64,000 nucleotides of DNA from Pseudomonas faucium. Its GTDB lineage: Bacteria; Pseudomonadota; Gammaproteobacteria; Pseudomonadales; Pseudomonadaceae. The notes below the pieces were generated by a model. It was given only the letters and a program-made list of their open reading frames with translations. It did not search any database and was not told where the DNA came from. A program made the position numbers and the translations under genes. Numbering within the stretch: the stretch's first letter is position 1; every line of letters starts with the position of its first letter. The stretch is taken from positions 1 to 64,000 of the forward strand of contig NZ_BQIP01000004.1 in NCBI RefSeq assembly GCF_021602585.1, written 5' to 3'. Positions 31,105 through 40,530 of this stretch are shown here, piece after piece.

Positions 31105-32877
31105 TTAGTAAGTCCGGATTTTTGGCTCGAAGGCCGGAACGGTCTTCGGCGCAAAGTTGACGCCGCGCTTGGCAACGCGCTTCTCACCCGGGTAGTACAG
31201 GGTGTGGCACAGCCAGTTTTCGTCGTCACGGTCTTCGAAGTCTTCACGGGCGTGTGCGCCGCGGGACTCTTTACGGGCTTCGGCCGCAATGGCGGTAGCT
31301 TCGGCAACTTCCAGCAGGTTCTGCAGCTCCAGCGCTTCGATACGCGCGGTGTTGAAGGCCTGGGACTTGTCGTTGATCTTGACGTTGGCGATGCGCTCGC
31401 GCAGGCCAGCCAGCTGCTCGATACCCTTCTGCATGTATTCGCCAGTACGGAATACACCGAAGTAGTTCTGCATGCAGCTTTGCAGCTCGCGCTTGAGGCT
31501 GGCGACGTCTTCGCCGGTGGAGCGCTCGTTGAGCTTGTTCAGGCGGCTCAGGGCAACATCGATGTCGGTGTCGCTGGCGTCGAGGTGCTCGATGCCGTCG
31601 CTCAGCGCCTTCTCCAGGTGCAGGCCGGCAGCACGGCCGAACACCACCAGGTCGAGCAGCGAGTTGCCACCCAGGCGGTTGGCGCCGTGAACCGATACGC
31701 ACGCCACTTCACCTACGGCGAACAGGCCAGGAATGATGTGATCCTTGCCTTCTTCGTCCATGGTGATGGCCTGGCCATGAATGTTGGTGGCAACGCCGCC
31801 CATCATGTAGTGGCAGGTCGGAACCACCGGCACCGGCGCGACGACCGGGTCGACGTGGGCGAAGGTCTTGGACAGTTCGCAGATACCTGGCAGGCGGCTG
31901 TGCAGCACTTCCTCGCCCAGGTGATCCAGCTTCAGCAGTACGTGGTCCTTGTTCGGGCCCACGCCGTTGCCGGCGATGATCTCTTTGACCATGGAACGGG
32001 CAACCACGTCGCGGCCGGCCAGGTCTTTCGCGTTCGGCGCGTAACGCTCCATGAAGCGCTCGCCGTGGGCGTTGATCAGGTAGCCACCTTCACCGCGGCA
32101 ACCTTCGGTCACCAGTACACCGGCGCCGGCGATGCCGGTCGGGTGGAACTGCCACATCTCGATGTCCTGCACCGGTACGCCTGCACGCAGGGCCATGCCG
32201 ATACCGTCACCGGTGTTGATCAAGGCGTTGGTGGTGGAGGCGTAGATACGGCCGGCACCGCCAGTGGCCAGAACGGTGGCCTTGGACTTGATGTACATGG
32301 TTTCGCCGGTTTCGATGCAGATCGCGATCACACCAACGAAAGCGCCTTCCTTGTTCTTCACCAGGTCAACGGCGTAGTACTCGTTGAGGAAGGTGGTGCC
32401 TGCCTTCAGGTTGCCCTGGTACAGGGTGTGCAGCAGCGCGTGGCCGGTACGGTCGGAAGCGGCGCAGGTACGGGCAGCCTGGCCACCCTTGCCGAAGTCC
32501 TTGGACTGGCCACCGAACGGACGCTGGTAGATACGGCCGGTTTCGGTACGCGAGAACGGCAGGCCCATGTGGTCCAGCTCGAAGACCGCAGCCGGGCCTT
32601 CCTGACACATGTATTCGATCGCGTCCTGGTCACCGATGTAGTCGGAACCCTTGACGGTATCGTACATGTGCCAGCGCCAGTCATCGTTCGGGTCGGCCGA
32701 GGCGATGGCGCAGGTGATGCCGCCCTGGGCGGATACAGTGTGCGAACGGGTCGGGAAGACCTTGGTGACCACGGCCGTCTTGTGACCGCCCTGGGCCAGC
32801 TGCAGCGCTGCGCGCATGCCGGCGCCGCCGCCACCGATGATGATGGCGTCGAAGGAAATAGTAGGAATGCTAGCCAT
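31105..32877 (-). CDS. sdhA: succinate dehydrogenase flavoprotein subunit
   Basis: SdhA oxidises succinate to fumarate using covalently bound FAD. The 590-residue protein shows the FAD fold [23 protein letters not shown], the flavin-linking histidine in [13 protein letters not shown], the active-site region [14 protein letters not shown], and [21 protein letters not shown]. The C-terminal [19 protein letters not shown] stretch is typical of the subunit. It follows sdhD by three bases in the sdhCDAB operon. Confidence 0.99.
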   Translation of the reverse strand: MASIPTISFDAIIIGGGGAGMRAALQLAQGGHKTAVVTKVFPTRSHTVSAQGGITCAIASADPNDDWRWHMYDTVKGSDYIGDQDAIEYMCQEGPAAVFELDHMGLPFSRTETGRIYQRPFGGQSKDFGKGGQAARTCAASDRTGHALLHTLYQGNLKAGTTFLNEYYAVDLVKNKEGAFVGVIAICIETGETMYIKSKATVLATGGAGRIYASTTNALINTGDGIGMALRAGVPVQDIEMWQFHPTGIAGAGVLVTEGCRGEGGYLINAHGERFMERYAPNAKDLAGRDVVARSMVKEIIAGNGVGPNKDHVLLKLDHLGEEVLHSRLPGICELSKTFAHVDPVVAPVPVVPTCHYMMGGVATNIHGQAITMDEEGKDHIIPGLFAVGEVACVSVHGANRLGGNSLLDLVVFGRAAGLHLEKALSDGIEHLDASDTDIDVALSRLNKLNERSTGEDVASLKRELQSCMQNYFGVFRTGEYMQKGIEQLAGLRERIANVKINDKSQAFNTARIEALELQNLLEVAEATAIAAEARKESRGAHAREDFEDRDDENWLCHTLYYPGEKRVAKRGVNFAPKTVPAFEPKIRTY

Positions 32878-32880
32878 GGA

Positions 32881-33249
32881 TCAGATACCCCAGAGAATCT
32901 GCACACCCCAGACGAAGTAAGCGAACATCGCAACGCCGCATACCGCCTGGAACAGGAAACGAATCGCAGTCGCCGACTTGCCGAACGACATCGGCGTCAG
33001 GTAGTCGGTGGCGATGGTCCACATGCCGACCCAGGCGTGAGCGCCCAGGGCAACGAGGGCCAGCAGACTGAAGATCCGCATCGCGTTGTTGGAGAACAGA
33101 CCGTGCCACTGGGCATAGTCGATGCCTGGGTGGGCGACCACGTAGCCGATCAGGAACAGGAAGTAAGCCGCGAGAACGACCGCCGATACGCGCTGCGCCA
33201 TCCAGTCATAGAGGCCCGAACGCGACAGGTTCGTGACATTGGTTACCAT
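32881..33249 (-). CDS. sdhD: succinate dehydrogenase membrane anchor subunit
   Basis: The 122-residue product has three membrane helices and, with SdhC, anchors the complex, binds haem b and forms the quinone site. It starts at 33249 (MVTNVTNLSRSGLYDWMAQR). The conserved R-S-G-L-x-D-W-x-x-Q-R near the N-terminus is a quinone-site feature, and the histidine in LGAHAWVGMWTIATDY is the likely haem ligand. It overlaps the 3' end of sdhC by seven bases. Confidence 0.95.
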   Translation of the reverse strand: MVTNVTNLSRSGLYDWMAQRVSAVVLAAYFLFLIGYVVAHPGIDYAQWHGLFSNNAMRIFSLLALVALGAHAWVGMWTIATDYLTPMSFGKSATAIRFLFQAVCGVAMFAYFVWGVQILWGI

Positions 33250-33629
33250 ACCCAAACTCCCACCAGAACGATCACCACCACGGAGATGACAATCACGATT
33301 TTCGAGCCCAGCTTGCCGCCTTCCAGCGTCTCACCGATGCCCATGTCCATGATCAGGTGGCGTACGCCTGCCACCAGGTGATACAGCAGGGCGGACAGCA
33401 GGGCCCAGGTCACCAGTTTGGCCAGCGGGCTGGTCAGACACGCCTTCACCTCGCCGAAGCCTTCCTCGGAACCCAGCGACTTGCCCAGTGCATAAAGCAT
33501 GATGGCAAGGCCGAGGAACAGGATGACGCCGGAGATACGGTGAAGAATGGACGTGTACGCGGTGATCGGGAGCTTGATGGTCCTTAGGTCTAGGTTTACA
33601 GGTCGTTGGCTTTTCACGGCTTTTTTCAC
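33243..33629 (-). CDS. sdhC: succinate dehydrogenase cytochrome b556 subunit
   Basis: This 128-residue membrane subunit has three helices and the signature RPVNLDLRTIKLPITAYTSILHRISG, with S-x-x-H-R-x-S-G at the quinone and haem end. The later histidine in LYHLVAGVRHLIMDMG is the probable haem b ligand. It is the first gene of the sdhCDAB-sucAB-lpd-sucCD cluster, with a good promoter about 120 bp upstream. A start four codons later (VKSQRP) is also possible. Confidence 0.95.
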   Translation of the reverse strand: MKKAVKSQRPVNLDLRTIKLPITAYTSILHRISGVILFLGLAIMLYALGKSLGSEEGFGEVKACLTSPLAKLVTWALLSALLYHLVAGVRHLIMDMGIGETLEGGKLGSKIVIVISVVVIVLVGVWVW

Positions 33630-33752
33630 ACTGAAGAGCCCCTAGCGAATCAGGGCAAAGTTGTTGGTAAGTGTACTGGTCAGGTACCCACCACCCAGGG
33701 AACGGCGACCCCCAGCAGTTCGGGCTTGCAAGCCCCAGGGAGTCGGGTGCCG

Positions 33753-33781
33753 AGTATAGACAGTTAGGCTGCTTATGACAA
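33753..33781 (-). promoter_or_regulatory. sigma-70 promoter of the sdh-suc cluster
   Basis: On the minus strand, TTGTCA (33781-33776) and TATACT (33758-33753) are separated by exactly 17 bp. The predicted start lies about 115 bp before the sdhC ATG, leaving a long leader. It is read by eye from consensus match. Confidence 0.72.
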
Positions 33782-33895
33782 CGGAAGGGGGTAGCCCAAA
33801 TAGCGCATTGCCTTTAGCGAACAAAAGGCGTAAATGGGCGAGAATTTCGTGAAAAATCAGGCCTGCAGCCCGCTTTCAAGCAGCCTTTAGGCAAA

Positions 33896-33923
33896 TTGAC
33901 ATTCGAATTTACTTCTCTATAGT
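33896..33923 (+). promoter_or_regulatory. sigma-70 promoter of gltA
   Basis: TTGACA at 33896-33901 and TATAGT at 33918-33923 are separated by 16 bp, about 60 bp before the gltA ATG. The 352-bp sdhC-gltA gap therefore holds two divergent promoters about 115 bp apart. No other gene was seen in it. Confidence 0.75.
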
Positions 33924-33981
33924 GGTGCGGGCCCTGCGTGGGGGGTCTGTCTGATGATTTCAAGCATTAATAGGAGGCCAC

Positions 33982-35271
33982 ATGGCTGACAAAAAAGCGC
34001 AGTTGGTCATCGAGGGCGCTGCCCCCGTCGAGCTGCCCATTTTAACCGGCACCGTTGGTCCTGATGTAATCGACGTCCGCGGGTTAGGGGCCACTGGTCA
34101 CTTCACCTTTGACCCCGGTTTCATGGCGACCGCCTCGTGCGAGTCGAAGATCACCTACATTGACGGCGACAAGGGCGTGCTGCTGCACCGCGGCTACCCG
34201 ATCGAACAGCTCGCCGAGCAATCGGACTACCTGGAAACCTGCTACCTGCTGCTCAACGGCGAGCTGCCCAATGCCGAGCAGAAGGCTCAGTTCGTCAGCA
34301 CCGTGAAGAACCACACCATGGTTCACGAGCAGCTGAAGTCGTTCTTCAACGGTTTCCGCCGCGACGCTCACCCGATGGCGGTGATGTGCGGTGTGGTCGG
34401 CGCCCTGTCGGCGTTCTACCACGACTCCCTGGACATCAATAACCCGCAACACCGCGAAATCTCCGCGGTGCGCCTGGTCGCCAAGATGCCGACCCTGGCC
34501 GCGATGGTCTACAAGTATTCCATGGGCCAGCCGATGATGTACCCGCGCAACGACCTGTCGTACGCGGAAAACTTCCTGCACATGATGTTCAACACCCCGT
34601 GCGAGATCAAACCGATCAGCCCGGTGTTGGCCAAGGCAATGGACAAGATCTTCATCCTCCACGCCGACCATGAGCAAAACGCCTCCACTTCCACCGTGCG
34701 CCTGGCCGGCTCCTCGGGTGCCAACCCGTTCGCCTGTATCGCCGCCGGTATCGCCGCACTGTGGGGCCCTGCCCACGGCGGTGCGAACGAAGCCGTGCTG
34801 ACCATGCTCGATGAAATTGGCGATGTCTCGAACATCGACAAGTACATCGCCAAGGCCAAGGACAAGAACGACCCGTTCAAGCTGATGGGCTTCGGTCACC
34901 GCGTGTACAAGAACCGCGACCCGCGCGCCACCGTGATGAAGAAGACCTGCGACGAAGTGCTCGGCGAGCTGGGCATCAAGAACGACCCGCAGCTCGAACT
35001 GGCCATGCGCCTGGAAGAGATCGCCCTGACCGATCCGTACTTCATCGAGCGCTCGCTGTACCCGAACGTCGACTTCTACTCGGGGATCATCCTCAAGGCG
35101 ATCGGCATTCCAACCAGCATGTTCACCGTGATCTTCGCCCTGGCACGTACCGTGGGCTGGATCTCGCACTGGAAGGAAATGCTCTCCAGCCCGTACAAGA
35201 TTGGCCGCCCGCGCCAGCTGTACACCGGCGAGCTGCAGCGCGACATCGTCGAACTGAAGGACCGCAAGTAA
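33982..35271 (+). CDS. gltA: citrate synthase
   Basis: GltA condenses oxaloacetate and acetyl-CoA to start the TCA cycle. The 429-residue protein has the length and features of the hexameric type II enzyme of Gram-negative bacteria. Visible features are the substrate-binding histidine region [33 protein letters not shown], and [14 protein letters not shown] with a catalytic histidine; the aspartate lies in NVDFYSGI. The start has a GGAGG site. It is divergent from sdhC and monocistronic, with its own terminator. Confidence 0.99.
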   Translation: MADKKAQLVIEGAAPVELPILTGTVGPDVIDVRGLGATGHFTFDPGFMATASCESKITYIDGDKGVLLHRGYPIEQLAEQSDYLETCYLLLNGELPNAEQKAQFVSTVKNHTMVHEQLKSFFNGFRRDAHPMAVMCGVVGALSAFYHDSLDINNPQHREISAVRLVAKMPTLAAMVYKYSMGQPMMYPRNDLSYAENFLHMMFNTPCEIKPISPVLAKAMDKIFILHADHEQNASTSTVRLAGSSGANPFACIAAGIAALWGPAHGGANEAVLTMLDEIGDVSNIDKYIAKAKDKNDPFKLMGFGHRVYKNRDPRATVMKKTCDEVLGELGIKNDPQLELAMRLEEIALTDPYFIERSLYPNVDFYSGIILKAIGIPTSMFTVIFALARTVGWISHWKEMLSSPYKIGRPRQLYTGELQRDIVELKDRK

Positions 35272-35288
35272 GCTCCCCGAGCCGAACG

Positions 35289-35320
35289 CAAAAAAGGCTG
35301 CCCTCGGGCAGCCTTTTTTC
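35289..35320 (+). terminator. rho-independent terminator of gltA
   Basis: AAAAAGGCTGCCC and GGGCAGCCTTTTT form a 13-bp stem with a two-base centre and T-rich end, 18 bp past gltA. The A/T symmetry suggests it also serves the convergent START-domain gene. Confidence 0.93.
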
Positions 35321-35343
35321 ATTGCCGCTTGCCTGTAGCGGCC

Positions 35344-35952
35344 TCAGTTCTTCTCGGCCCGCTCGCGCAACCCTTTCAGGGTATTGAACGGCGCATCGAC
35401 CACGAACTTGTTGGCAACCATCGCCGGCACGCTGCCACCTGGCTCGGTGTGCACCTGGTAGGTCACTTCAGTGCTGTCACCCTTGGGCACCAGCTTCCAG
35501 AAGCCTTCGACTTTCGCCACCCGCACATAGCCCTTCTCTTCCGGGATATAGGTCGGCTCTTCCTTCAGGTTACGGGTCAGGCTGCCGTCGGCATCCTTGA
35601 CCGTGGTGACATGCAGCACCGAGTCGCGCGGCGTCACCGGCCATGGCGTATTGAAACGGGTGTAGGTCCAGCTCTGGTCGCCTTCGTGCTTGAGCAGCTT
35701 CTGCGATTCGCACTCGTGGATCCAGGCACAGGCCCCGACCACGTCTTCCTGCAACGCCTGCACCTTGGCCAGAGGGGCCTTGATCAGGGTCACACCACGG
35801 TAGGCCTTGTACTTGGAGCCGGCCACTTCGCTGAGGGAGACCTTGATCCCGTCCTCGTCCTTGGCCACTTGCCAGTTTTCCGCCCAGGCGGCCGGCGCCA
35901 GCAGGACACCCATGCCACACAGCAGTGCAATACGCTTGAACGATCTCATCAT
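35344..35952 (-). CDS. exported START-domain protein
   Basis: The 202-residue protein has a signal peptide (KRIALLCGMGVLLAPAAWA) and a START / polyketide-cyclase-like lipid-binding fold, shown by DEDGIKVSLSEVAGSKYKAYRGV, ACAWIHECESQKLL, TRFNTPWPVTPRDSVLHV and VTYQVHTEPGGSVPAMVANKFVVDAPFNTLKGLRE. Family members bind hydrophobic molecules in the periplasm. The ligand is unknown. It is convergent with gltA and lies just downstream of the YkgJ-like gene, with which it may be cotranscribed. Confidence 0.87.
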   Translation of the reverse strand: MMRSFKRIALLCGMGVLLAPAAWAENWQVAKDEDGIKVSLSEVAGSKYKAYRGVTLIKAPLAKVQALQEDVVGACAWIHECESQKLLKHEGDQSWTYTRFNTPWPVTPRDSVLHVTTVKDADGSLTRNLKEEPTYIPEEKGYVRVAKVEGFWKLVPKGDSTEVTYQVHTEPGGSVPAMVANKFVVDAPFNTLKGLRERAEKN

Positions 35953-35983
35953 CTTTATCCTTGTTGTCGAAGATCCAGCCTTG

Positions 35984-36238
35984 TCACGCCGCCGTCATCT
36001 GCTCCCACCAACCCAGAATCCTGATCGCCTCTTCACGGTCGCTGCCACACACCTCGACATCCGCCTGGAACCCTCCACACACCGCTGGCCGTTCGGGCTT
36101 GCCGAACAAGTCGCAGAGGTTGTCGACAGTCAGGTGCAGGCAGCGCTCACCGGCCGGCTTGCCCTCAGGCATGCGCGGCATCGCCGAGCTGATGGACGGG
36201 GCGATGCAGCAGGCACCGCAACCCTCGCGACACTTCAT
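35984..36238 (-). CDS. YkgJ-type cysteine-cluster protein
   Basis: This 84-residue protein has the YkgJ / CxxCxxCC zinc- or iron-binding pattern: MKCREGCGACC at the N-terminus with cysteines at 3, 7, 10 and 11, then further cysteines near residues 33, 42, 54 and 64. The C-terminal ILGWWEQMTAA is typical of the short pseudomonad form. Its role is unknown; family members bind a metal through the cysteines. It is 31 bp upstream of the START-domain gene. Confidence 0.85.
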   Translation of the reverse strand: MKCREGCGACCIAPSISSAMPRMPEGKPAGERCLHLTVDNLCDLFGKPERPAVCGGFQADVEVCGSDREEAIRILGWWEQMTAA

Positions 36239-36359
36239 GAAAACAGGACTCCCTGGAGCAAGACGGGACGAACGTCCCTGGATAGTAACCGCTCAAACAT
36301 GCGTTTGAAATTGCTGACCCGATGAAATCTGCCGTGACCCGGCAGTCAGTTGGGTACGG

Positions 36360-36806
36360 CTATTGGCGGAACTGGAATTCGATGGCCGCACCTTCCACAT
36401 CGCGCCGGCTGTCGTTGCGCAACTGCAGCTGCATTTCGTTGCTGATCAGGCGGCCGTTGAGCTGGAACGGGCTGTCGTCGGTTTCCGGCTTTTCGGTGAA
36501 CATGGCCGGCAGCAAAGGTTTGCGCCTGGGCGGCGTGCTGCCGACGCTGGGCTCAAGCTCGTTGACCATGTCGGCGGGCAGGCTCAGGTCCAGCTTGGCC
36601 TTGGGCAATGGCTGGCGCACCGCCTTGCTGACGGGTTTGTGCACCGGCTTGGCCTTGCTTTTGGCCGGCTTGGCAGGCTGCTTGGGCGCAGGCTTTGCCG
36701 CCTTGTCCTGCGCCTGCACGGCAGGCTGCGCAGCCTCGGCCACTCCAGCGGGCAGGTACAGGGGCACGAGGCAAACGATCAGGGCAAGGCTACGCAACAG
36801 TTTCAT
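36360..36806 (-). CDS. exported Lys/Pro/Ala-rich protein of unknown function
   Basis: The product is 148 residues from the ATG at 36806, with a signal peptide (MKLLRSLALIVCLVPLYLPA). Residues 30-70 are a low-complexity Lys/Pro/Ala stretch like the linkers of TonB or IF-2 proteins. After it comes a short ordered part with RLISNEMQLQLRNDSRRDVEGAAIEFQFRQ. I do not recognise a family with certainty. The linker suggests a periplasm-spanning or flexible envelope protein. It is divergent from nothing and lies 3' of the MocR-type gene. Confidence 0.6.
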   Translation of the reverse strand: MKLLRSLALIVCLVPLYLPAGVAEAAQPAVQAQDKAAKPAPKQPAKPAKSKAKPVHKPVSKAVRQPLPKAKLDLSLPADMVNELEPSVGSTPPRRKPLLPAMFTEKPETDDSPFQLNGRLISNEMQLQLRNDSRRDVEGAAIEFQFRQ

Positions 36807-36869
36807 GGACATCGGCGGACAGGCTGGCAAAGTGCCTATGCTCTACGTTCCGCCCGCCCCTGGCAAGCC

Positions 36870-38312
36870 TTACAAAAGTGGGGTCGCCGACTCGCGGCAC
36901 AATTGCTGGGCCAGCAAGCCCAGGGTGATCACCGCCCGCTCGGCTTCCTTGTTCCACGGTATCCCGCAATTAAGGCGTATGCAGTGGTTGAACTGCTCGG
37001 TATTGCTGAAGATCAGCCCCGGCGCAATGCTGATCCCCTGCTCCAGCGCGCGCACGTGCAATTCCTGGGTATTGACCCGCCCCGGCAGGCTCACCCACAG
37101 GATGAAACCGCCCGTGGGGCGGGTCATCTGCGTACCTTCGGGGAAGTGCTGCTGCACCGCCAACTGGTAGGCACTGAGGTTCTTGCGGTACTCCTGGCGA
37201 ATGTAGCGCAGGTGGCGGTCGTAACCGCCGTTTTCCAAATAGGCGGCCACGCCCATCTGCGTCACGCTGCAGGCCGAATGAGTGGTGAAGGTCTGCAGCC
37301 GCTGAATCTCATCCTGATAGCGCCCCGCAACCATCCAGCCGACCCGCACACCCGGCGACAAGGTCTTGGAAAAACTCGAGCAGTAGATGACTCGGTCGAG
37401 CCGGTCGAACGCCTTGAGCGCCTTGGTCTTGCCCTGCTCGAACATCAGTTCGCCATAGATGTCGTCTTCGACGATCTGGATGTCGAAGTCCGACGCCAGG
37501 CGCAACAGCTGCTTCTGCCGCTCTTCAGGGACGGTGCCGCCCAATGGATTGCTCAGGCGCGTGGTCAGCACCAGCGCCTTGATCGACCACTGGTTGGCCG
37601 CCAGCTGCAAGGCCTCCAGGCTGATGCCGGTGGACGGGTCACTGGGAATTTCAATGACCTTCAGCCCCAGCAAGTCCGCCAGCTGCAACAGGCCGTAATA
37701 GGTGGGCGACTCCGCCGCGATCAGGTCGCCCGGGCGGGTCAGCACCCGCAGCGACATCTGCAAGGCATCGACACACCCATGGGTGACGATCACCTCGCGC
37801 GGGTCCACCAGCACGCCGGCATCGCGCATGCGGATGGCGATCTGCCGGCGCAGCGGCTCGAACCCCGGGCTGAACATGTAGCTGAAGGCGCGCGGGCTGT
37901 GAAAGCGGGTGACCTTGGCGATCTGCTGATGCAGGGCCCGCACCGGCAGGTAGTCGACGTGAGGCACGGCAGCACCGAAGGGGAACACGCCGTCGCGGCG
38001 CGCCTCGGTCAGTACCTGCTGGATGATGCTGGCCCGAGTGACCAGGCCAGGCCGCTCGACCCGGGCGATATCCGGGGTCTGCGCGGTCAGTGCCGGGGTC
38101 TGGTGAACGTAGTAGCCCGACTGCGGCCGGGCACGAATCAGGCCCTGGTCTTCGAGATTGGCATAGGCCTGCAGCACCGTGGCATGGCTGACATTGAGCT
38201 GGGCGCTCATCTTGCGCACGGACGGCACCCGCTCGCCTGGCTGGTAGACACCACGGCGGATGTCATCGGCCAGTTGATGGGCGATACGCTGGTACAGCAG
38301 CAGGTTGGTCAT
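36870..38312 (-). CDS. MocR-type regulator (GntR DNA-binding domain with aminotransferase domain)
   Basis: The 480-residue protein starts at 38312 (MTNLLLYQRIAHQLADDI). Residues 1-70 form a GntR winged helix (GVYQPGERVPSVRKMSAQLNVSHATVLQAYANLEDQGLI). The rest is a fold-type I aminotransferase-like domain with the PLP lysine in IYCSSFSKTLSPGVRVGW. MocR regulators sense PLP-linked metabolites such as GABA, taurine or PLP itself. The target genes are not evident, since no transaminase or transporter gene lies beside it. An upstream in-frame extension to 38408 is unlikely. Confidence 0.92.
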   Translation of the reverse strand: MTNLLLYQRIAHQLADDIRRGVYQPGERVPSVRKMSAQLNVSHATVLQAYANLEDQGLIRARPQSGYYVHQTPALTAQTPDIARVERPGLVTRASIIQQVLTEARRDGVFPFGAAVPHVDYLPVRALHQQIAKVTRFHSPRAFSYMFSPGFEPLRRQIAIRMRDAGVLVDPREVIVTHGCVDALQMSLRVLTRPGDLIAAESPTYYGLLQLADLLGLKVIEIPSDPSTGISLEALQLAANQWSIKALVLTTRLSNPLGGTVPEERQKQLLRLASDFDIQIVEDDIYGELMFEQGKTKALKAFDRLDRVIYCSSFSKTLSPGVRVGWMVAGRYQDEIQRLQTFTTHSACSVTQMGVAAYLENGGYDRHLRYIRQEYRKNLSAYQLAVQQHFPEGTQMTRPTGGFILWVSLPGRVNTQELHVRALEQGISIAPGLIFSNTEQFNHCIRLNCGIPWNKEAERAVITLGLLAQQLCRESATPLL

Positions 38313-38430
38313 GGCGGGCGGCTCGTTGTTCTTGTGCGACTCACTGGCGGTAGAGAATACCGTAACAGTTGCAAAGTGTACTGGGACAGATTGCAGAATA
38401 GTCGACATTACAGTTACGTGGCACCTGTGA

Positions 38431-38510
38431 ACCTCATCGCCGGCAAGCCGGCTCCCACCGTTTCAGCACCTGCCATGGACCTGTGGGAGCCGGCTTGCCG
38501 GCGAGTGGCC
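38431..38510. repeat. REP pair in inverted orientation (REPIN)
   Basis: Two REP copies face each other: CATCGCCGGCAAGCCGGCTC at 38435-38454 and GTGGGAGCCGGCTTGCCGGC at 38483-38502. They are separated by about 25 bp of unrelated sequence and lie between the MocR-type gene start and the 3' end of the OmpA-like lipoprotein gene. Confidence 0.85.
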
Positions 38511-38517
38511 GCCGCGA

Positions 38518-39330
38518 TCAGCGCGCCGGTGCGAGCTTGCCCTTCTCGTCGGAGAAGACGATTTCCACCCGGCGGTTCTGCGCCCTGCCCCGCTCCGAGG
38601 CATTGGCCTCGATCGGATACTGGTCGCCATAGCCCTCGACCTGCAGGCGCTTCTCATCGATACCCAGGTCGACCAGCATGTCGGCCACTGCCTGGGCGCG
38701 GTCGCGCGACAGCTTGAGGTTGTCCTCCGGCGCACCGGTGCTGTCGGTATAACCCTCGATGCGCACCACGCGACGCGGGTTGAGCTGAAGGAACTGCACC
38801 AGCTTCAACACCGTGCGGCTGGCCGAATTCTTCAGGTCGGCACGGCCGGTGTCGAACAGCACATCGCCCAAGGTCATCACCAGGCCACGGTCAGCCTGCT
38901 CCGAGGCCAGCGCGGCAATCTGCGTTTCGACCCACTTGCCCTGCTGCTGCACGCTGGCCAGCTTGGCCTCGCGCAATGCCAACTGCAGGCGCTGGCGTTC
39001 GAGGTCGAGCTTGGCCAGGCGCTCCTGGTTCAGCGCCAGCTTGGCATGCTCGCTGGCGATCTCGCTGTAACGCTCGCTCAGGTAGGCGTAATGGCGCACG
39101 TCACTGCCGGTGCCGATGTAGCTGGACAGGCGTTCGGCCCGCGCCAGCGACTCGCCGGCACGGATCACGTCACGTGGCGCACTGCGCAGCACATCGGAAT
39201 CGTCCTTGACCTTCTGGAACGCTGCCGTGGCATCGTCCAGTGCCGCAGAGCTGCGCTGGCTGGCACAACCCTGCAAGCCTGCCACCAGCGCCAGCAAAGC
39301 CAGCGCCGCCATCGGTCTGCCGCGCATCAT
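38518..39330 (-). CDS. OmpA-like lipoprotein with DUF4398 region
   Basis: The 270-residue protein has a lipoprotein signal with lipobox LQGC near residue 22, a helical DUF4398-like region (LARAERLSSYIGTGSDVRHYAYLSERYSEIASEHAKL), a coiled coil rich in Leu/Glu/Arg, and a C-terminal OmpA domain. The peptidoglycan-binding site is seen in RIEGYTDSTGAPEDNLKLSRDRAQAV. It should tie the outer membrane to the cell wall. Its start overlaps the stop of the preceding DUF4398 lipoprotein gene by four bases, so the two are coupled. Confidence 0.9.
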   Translation of the reverse strand: MMRGRPMAALALLALVAGLQGCASQRSSAALDDATAAFQKVKDDSDVLRSAPRDVIRAGESLARAERLSSYIGTGSDVRHYAYLSERYSEIASEHAKLALNQERLAKLDLERQRLQLALREAKLASVQQQGKWVETQIAALASEQADRGLVMTLGDVLFDTGRADLKNSASRTVLKLVQFLQLNPRRVVRIEGYTDSTGAPEDNLKLSRDRAQAVADMLVDLGIDEKRLQVEGYGDQYPIEANASERGRAQNRRVEIVFSDEKGKLAPAR

Positions 39331-39680
39331 GGCTGCACCTCCAACTGCTTGCGCAGGCGCTTGACCCGCTGCTGCAGCACGTCGAGCTGCTCGTCGCTCT
39401 TCTGGTTCAGCACCTGCGCCTCGGCCAGGCGCGCATCCAGCTCGGCCTGTTCGGCACGCATGCGGGCGTCACGATAGTCTTCGGTGAGCATGTTGGTCTT
39501 GGCCCGGGCGAACTTGCCTTCAGCCAGCTTCATCGCCTCGACCTGGTCGGTGGCACCGACCGCCTTGGCCTGTTCCAGCGCCTGCTCGGAAATACGCATC
39601 TGCTCATTGGGCGCCGGGTCATTGGCGCAGCCAGCCAGGCCGAGCACAGCCACGGCAAGGATCAGTGATTGGGTTCTCAC
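39327..39680 (-). CDS. DUF4398 lipoprotein
   Basis: This 117-residue protein has a lipoprotein signal (MRTQSLILAVAVLGLAGC) with cysteine 18 as the lipid site. The mature part is a helical DUF4398 region (MRISEQALEQAKAVGATDQVEAMKLAEGKFARAK) followed by a long coiled coil. It is in the middle of a three-gene operon: 9 bp after the binding-protein gene and overlapping the OmpA-like gene. The shared DUF4398 region suggests that the two lipoproteins bind each other, which is inference. Confidence 0.88.
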   Translation of the reverse strand: MRTQSLILAVAVLGLAGCANDPAPNEQMRISEQALEQAKAVGATDQVEAMKLAEGKFARAKTNMLTEDYRDARMRAEQAELDARLAEAQVLNQKSDEQLDVLQQRVKRLRKQLEVQP

Positions 39681-39689
39681 GCACTCTTC

Positions 39690-40511
39690 CTACTGTTTGG
39701 GGGCGTCCGCCTGCACTTGCATCTGCGCTTTCCAGCGCTCGACATTGCGTTGCAGCACGGCTTCGGACGCACCGGAGATCGGCAATTCTGTCAGCTTTTT
39801 CGCCAGTTGCCCACGCAACCAGGCGTCATTGCAGGCCGAGTTGTGCGAAATGGCCAGGTACAGGCCGGGGCGGTCCACCGGCAGGCCACGGGCCACCAGG
39901 TGGCTGCTCATGCCCAGGCTCTGGGTCATGGCCATGCCCGAGTAGCGCCCGGCGAGCACATAATCGACCTGCCCCAGCACCAGCTTCTGGAAGGCCTGGG
40001 TCAGGTTCTGCGCCGGCTCCAGCTTGAGCTGGGCCTTGGCGAAGGCGCTGAAGGCCGGGGTCAGGCGGGCGCGCTCCGACAGGCTGCCGCGGTATTTGGC
40101 GAGGTCCGCCGGGCCTTGGTACTCCAGCGTCGCGTCATGGCGCGTCCACACCAGGTATTCGTTGAGCTGCAACGGTGGGTGGATGTAATCCAGCGCGGTC
40201 AACTGCTCCACCTGCATGGGCGTGTCGAGCAGCAGGTCGATGCGCCCGCTGCGCACTTCCTCCAGCGCCTGGTCGCGCCTGCCGGCATTGAGCACTTCCA
40301 CCTTCACGCCCAGCTCGCCAGCCACCTGCCCGAGCAGGTCGACGTTGGCGCCGATCAGGTGCTTCGGGTCTTTCGGGTCCTGCCAGGAATAGGGCGGTGC
40401 ATCCGGGCTGCCGGTCGCCACCAGGCGCTCGCACTTGCCCGCCGCCATGGCCAGCGGCGAGAGCATCGCCACCATGCATACCAGCACCCTGCCCGCTTCG
40501 CGAAACGCCAT
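39690..40511 (-). CDS. periplasmic solute-binding protein (amino-acid-binding SBP_bac_3 type)
   Basis: The 273-residue protein has a signal peptide ending in SPLAMAAGK and the fold of polar amino-acid-binding proteins: RLVATGSPDAPPYSWQDPKDP, LIGANVDLLGQVAGELGVKVEVLNAG, and the RSGRIDLLLDTPMQ region. No permease or ATPase gene is nearby. It heads an operon with two DUF4398 lipoproteins, one with a peptidoglycan-binding domain. It may therefore sense or shape the envelope rather than feed an importer. The ligand is unknown. Confidence 0.84.
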   Translation of the reverse strand: MAFREAGRVLVCMVAMLSPLAMAAGKCERLVATGSPDAPPYSWQDPKDPKHLIGANVDLLGQVAGELGVKVEVLNAGRRDQALEEVRSGRIDLLLDTPMQVEQLTALDYIHPPLQLNEYLVWTRHDATLEYQGPADLAKYRGSLSERARLTPAFSAFAKAQLKLEPAQNLTQAFQKLVLGQVDYVLAGRYSGMAMTQSLGMSSHLVARGLPVDRPGLYLAISHNSACNDAWLRGQLAKKLTELPISGASEAVLQRNVERWKAQMQVQADAPKQ

Positions 40512-40530
40512 CCCTCACTCCTTGCCCGGC

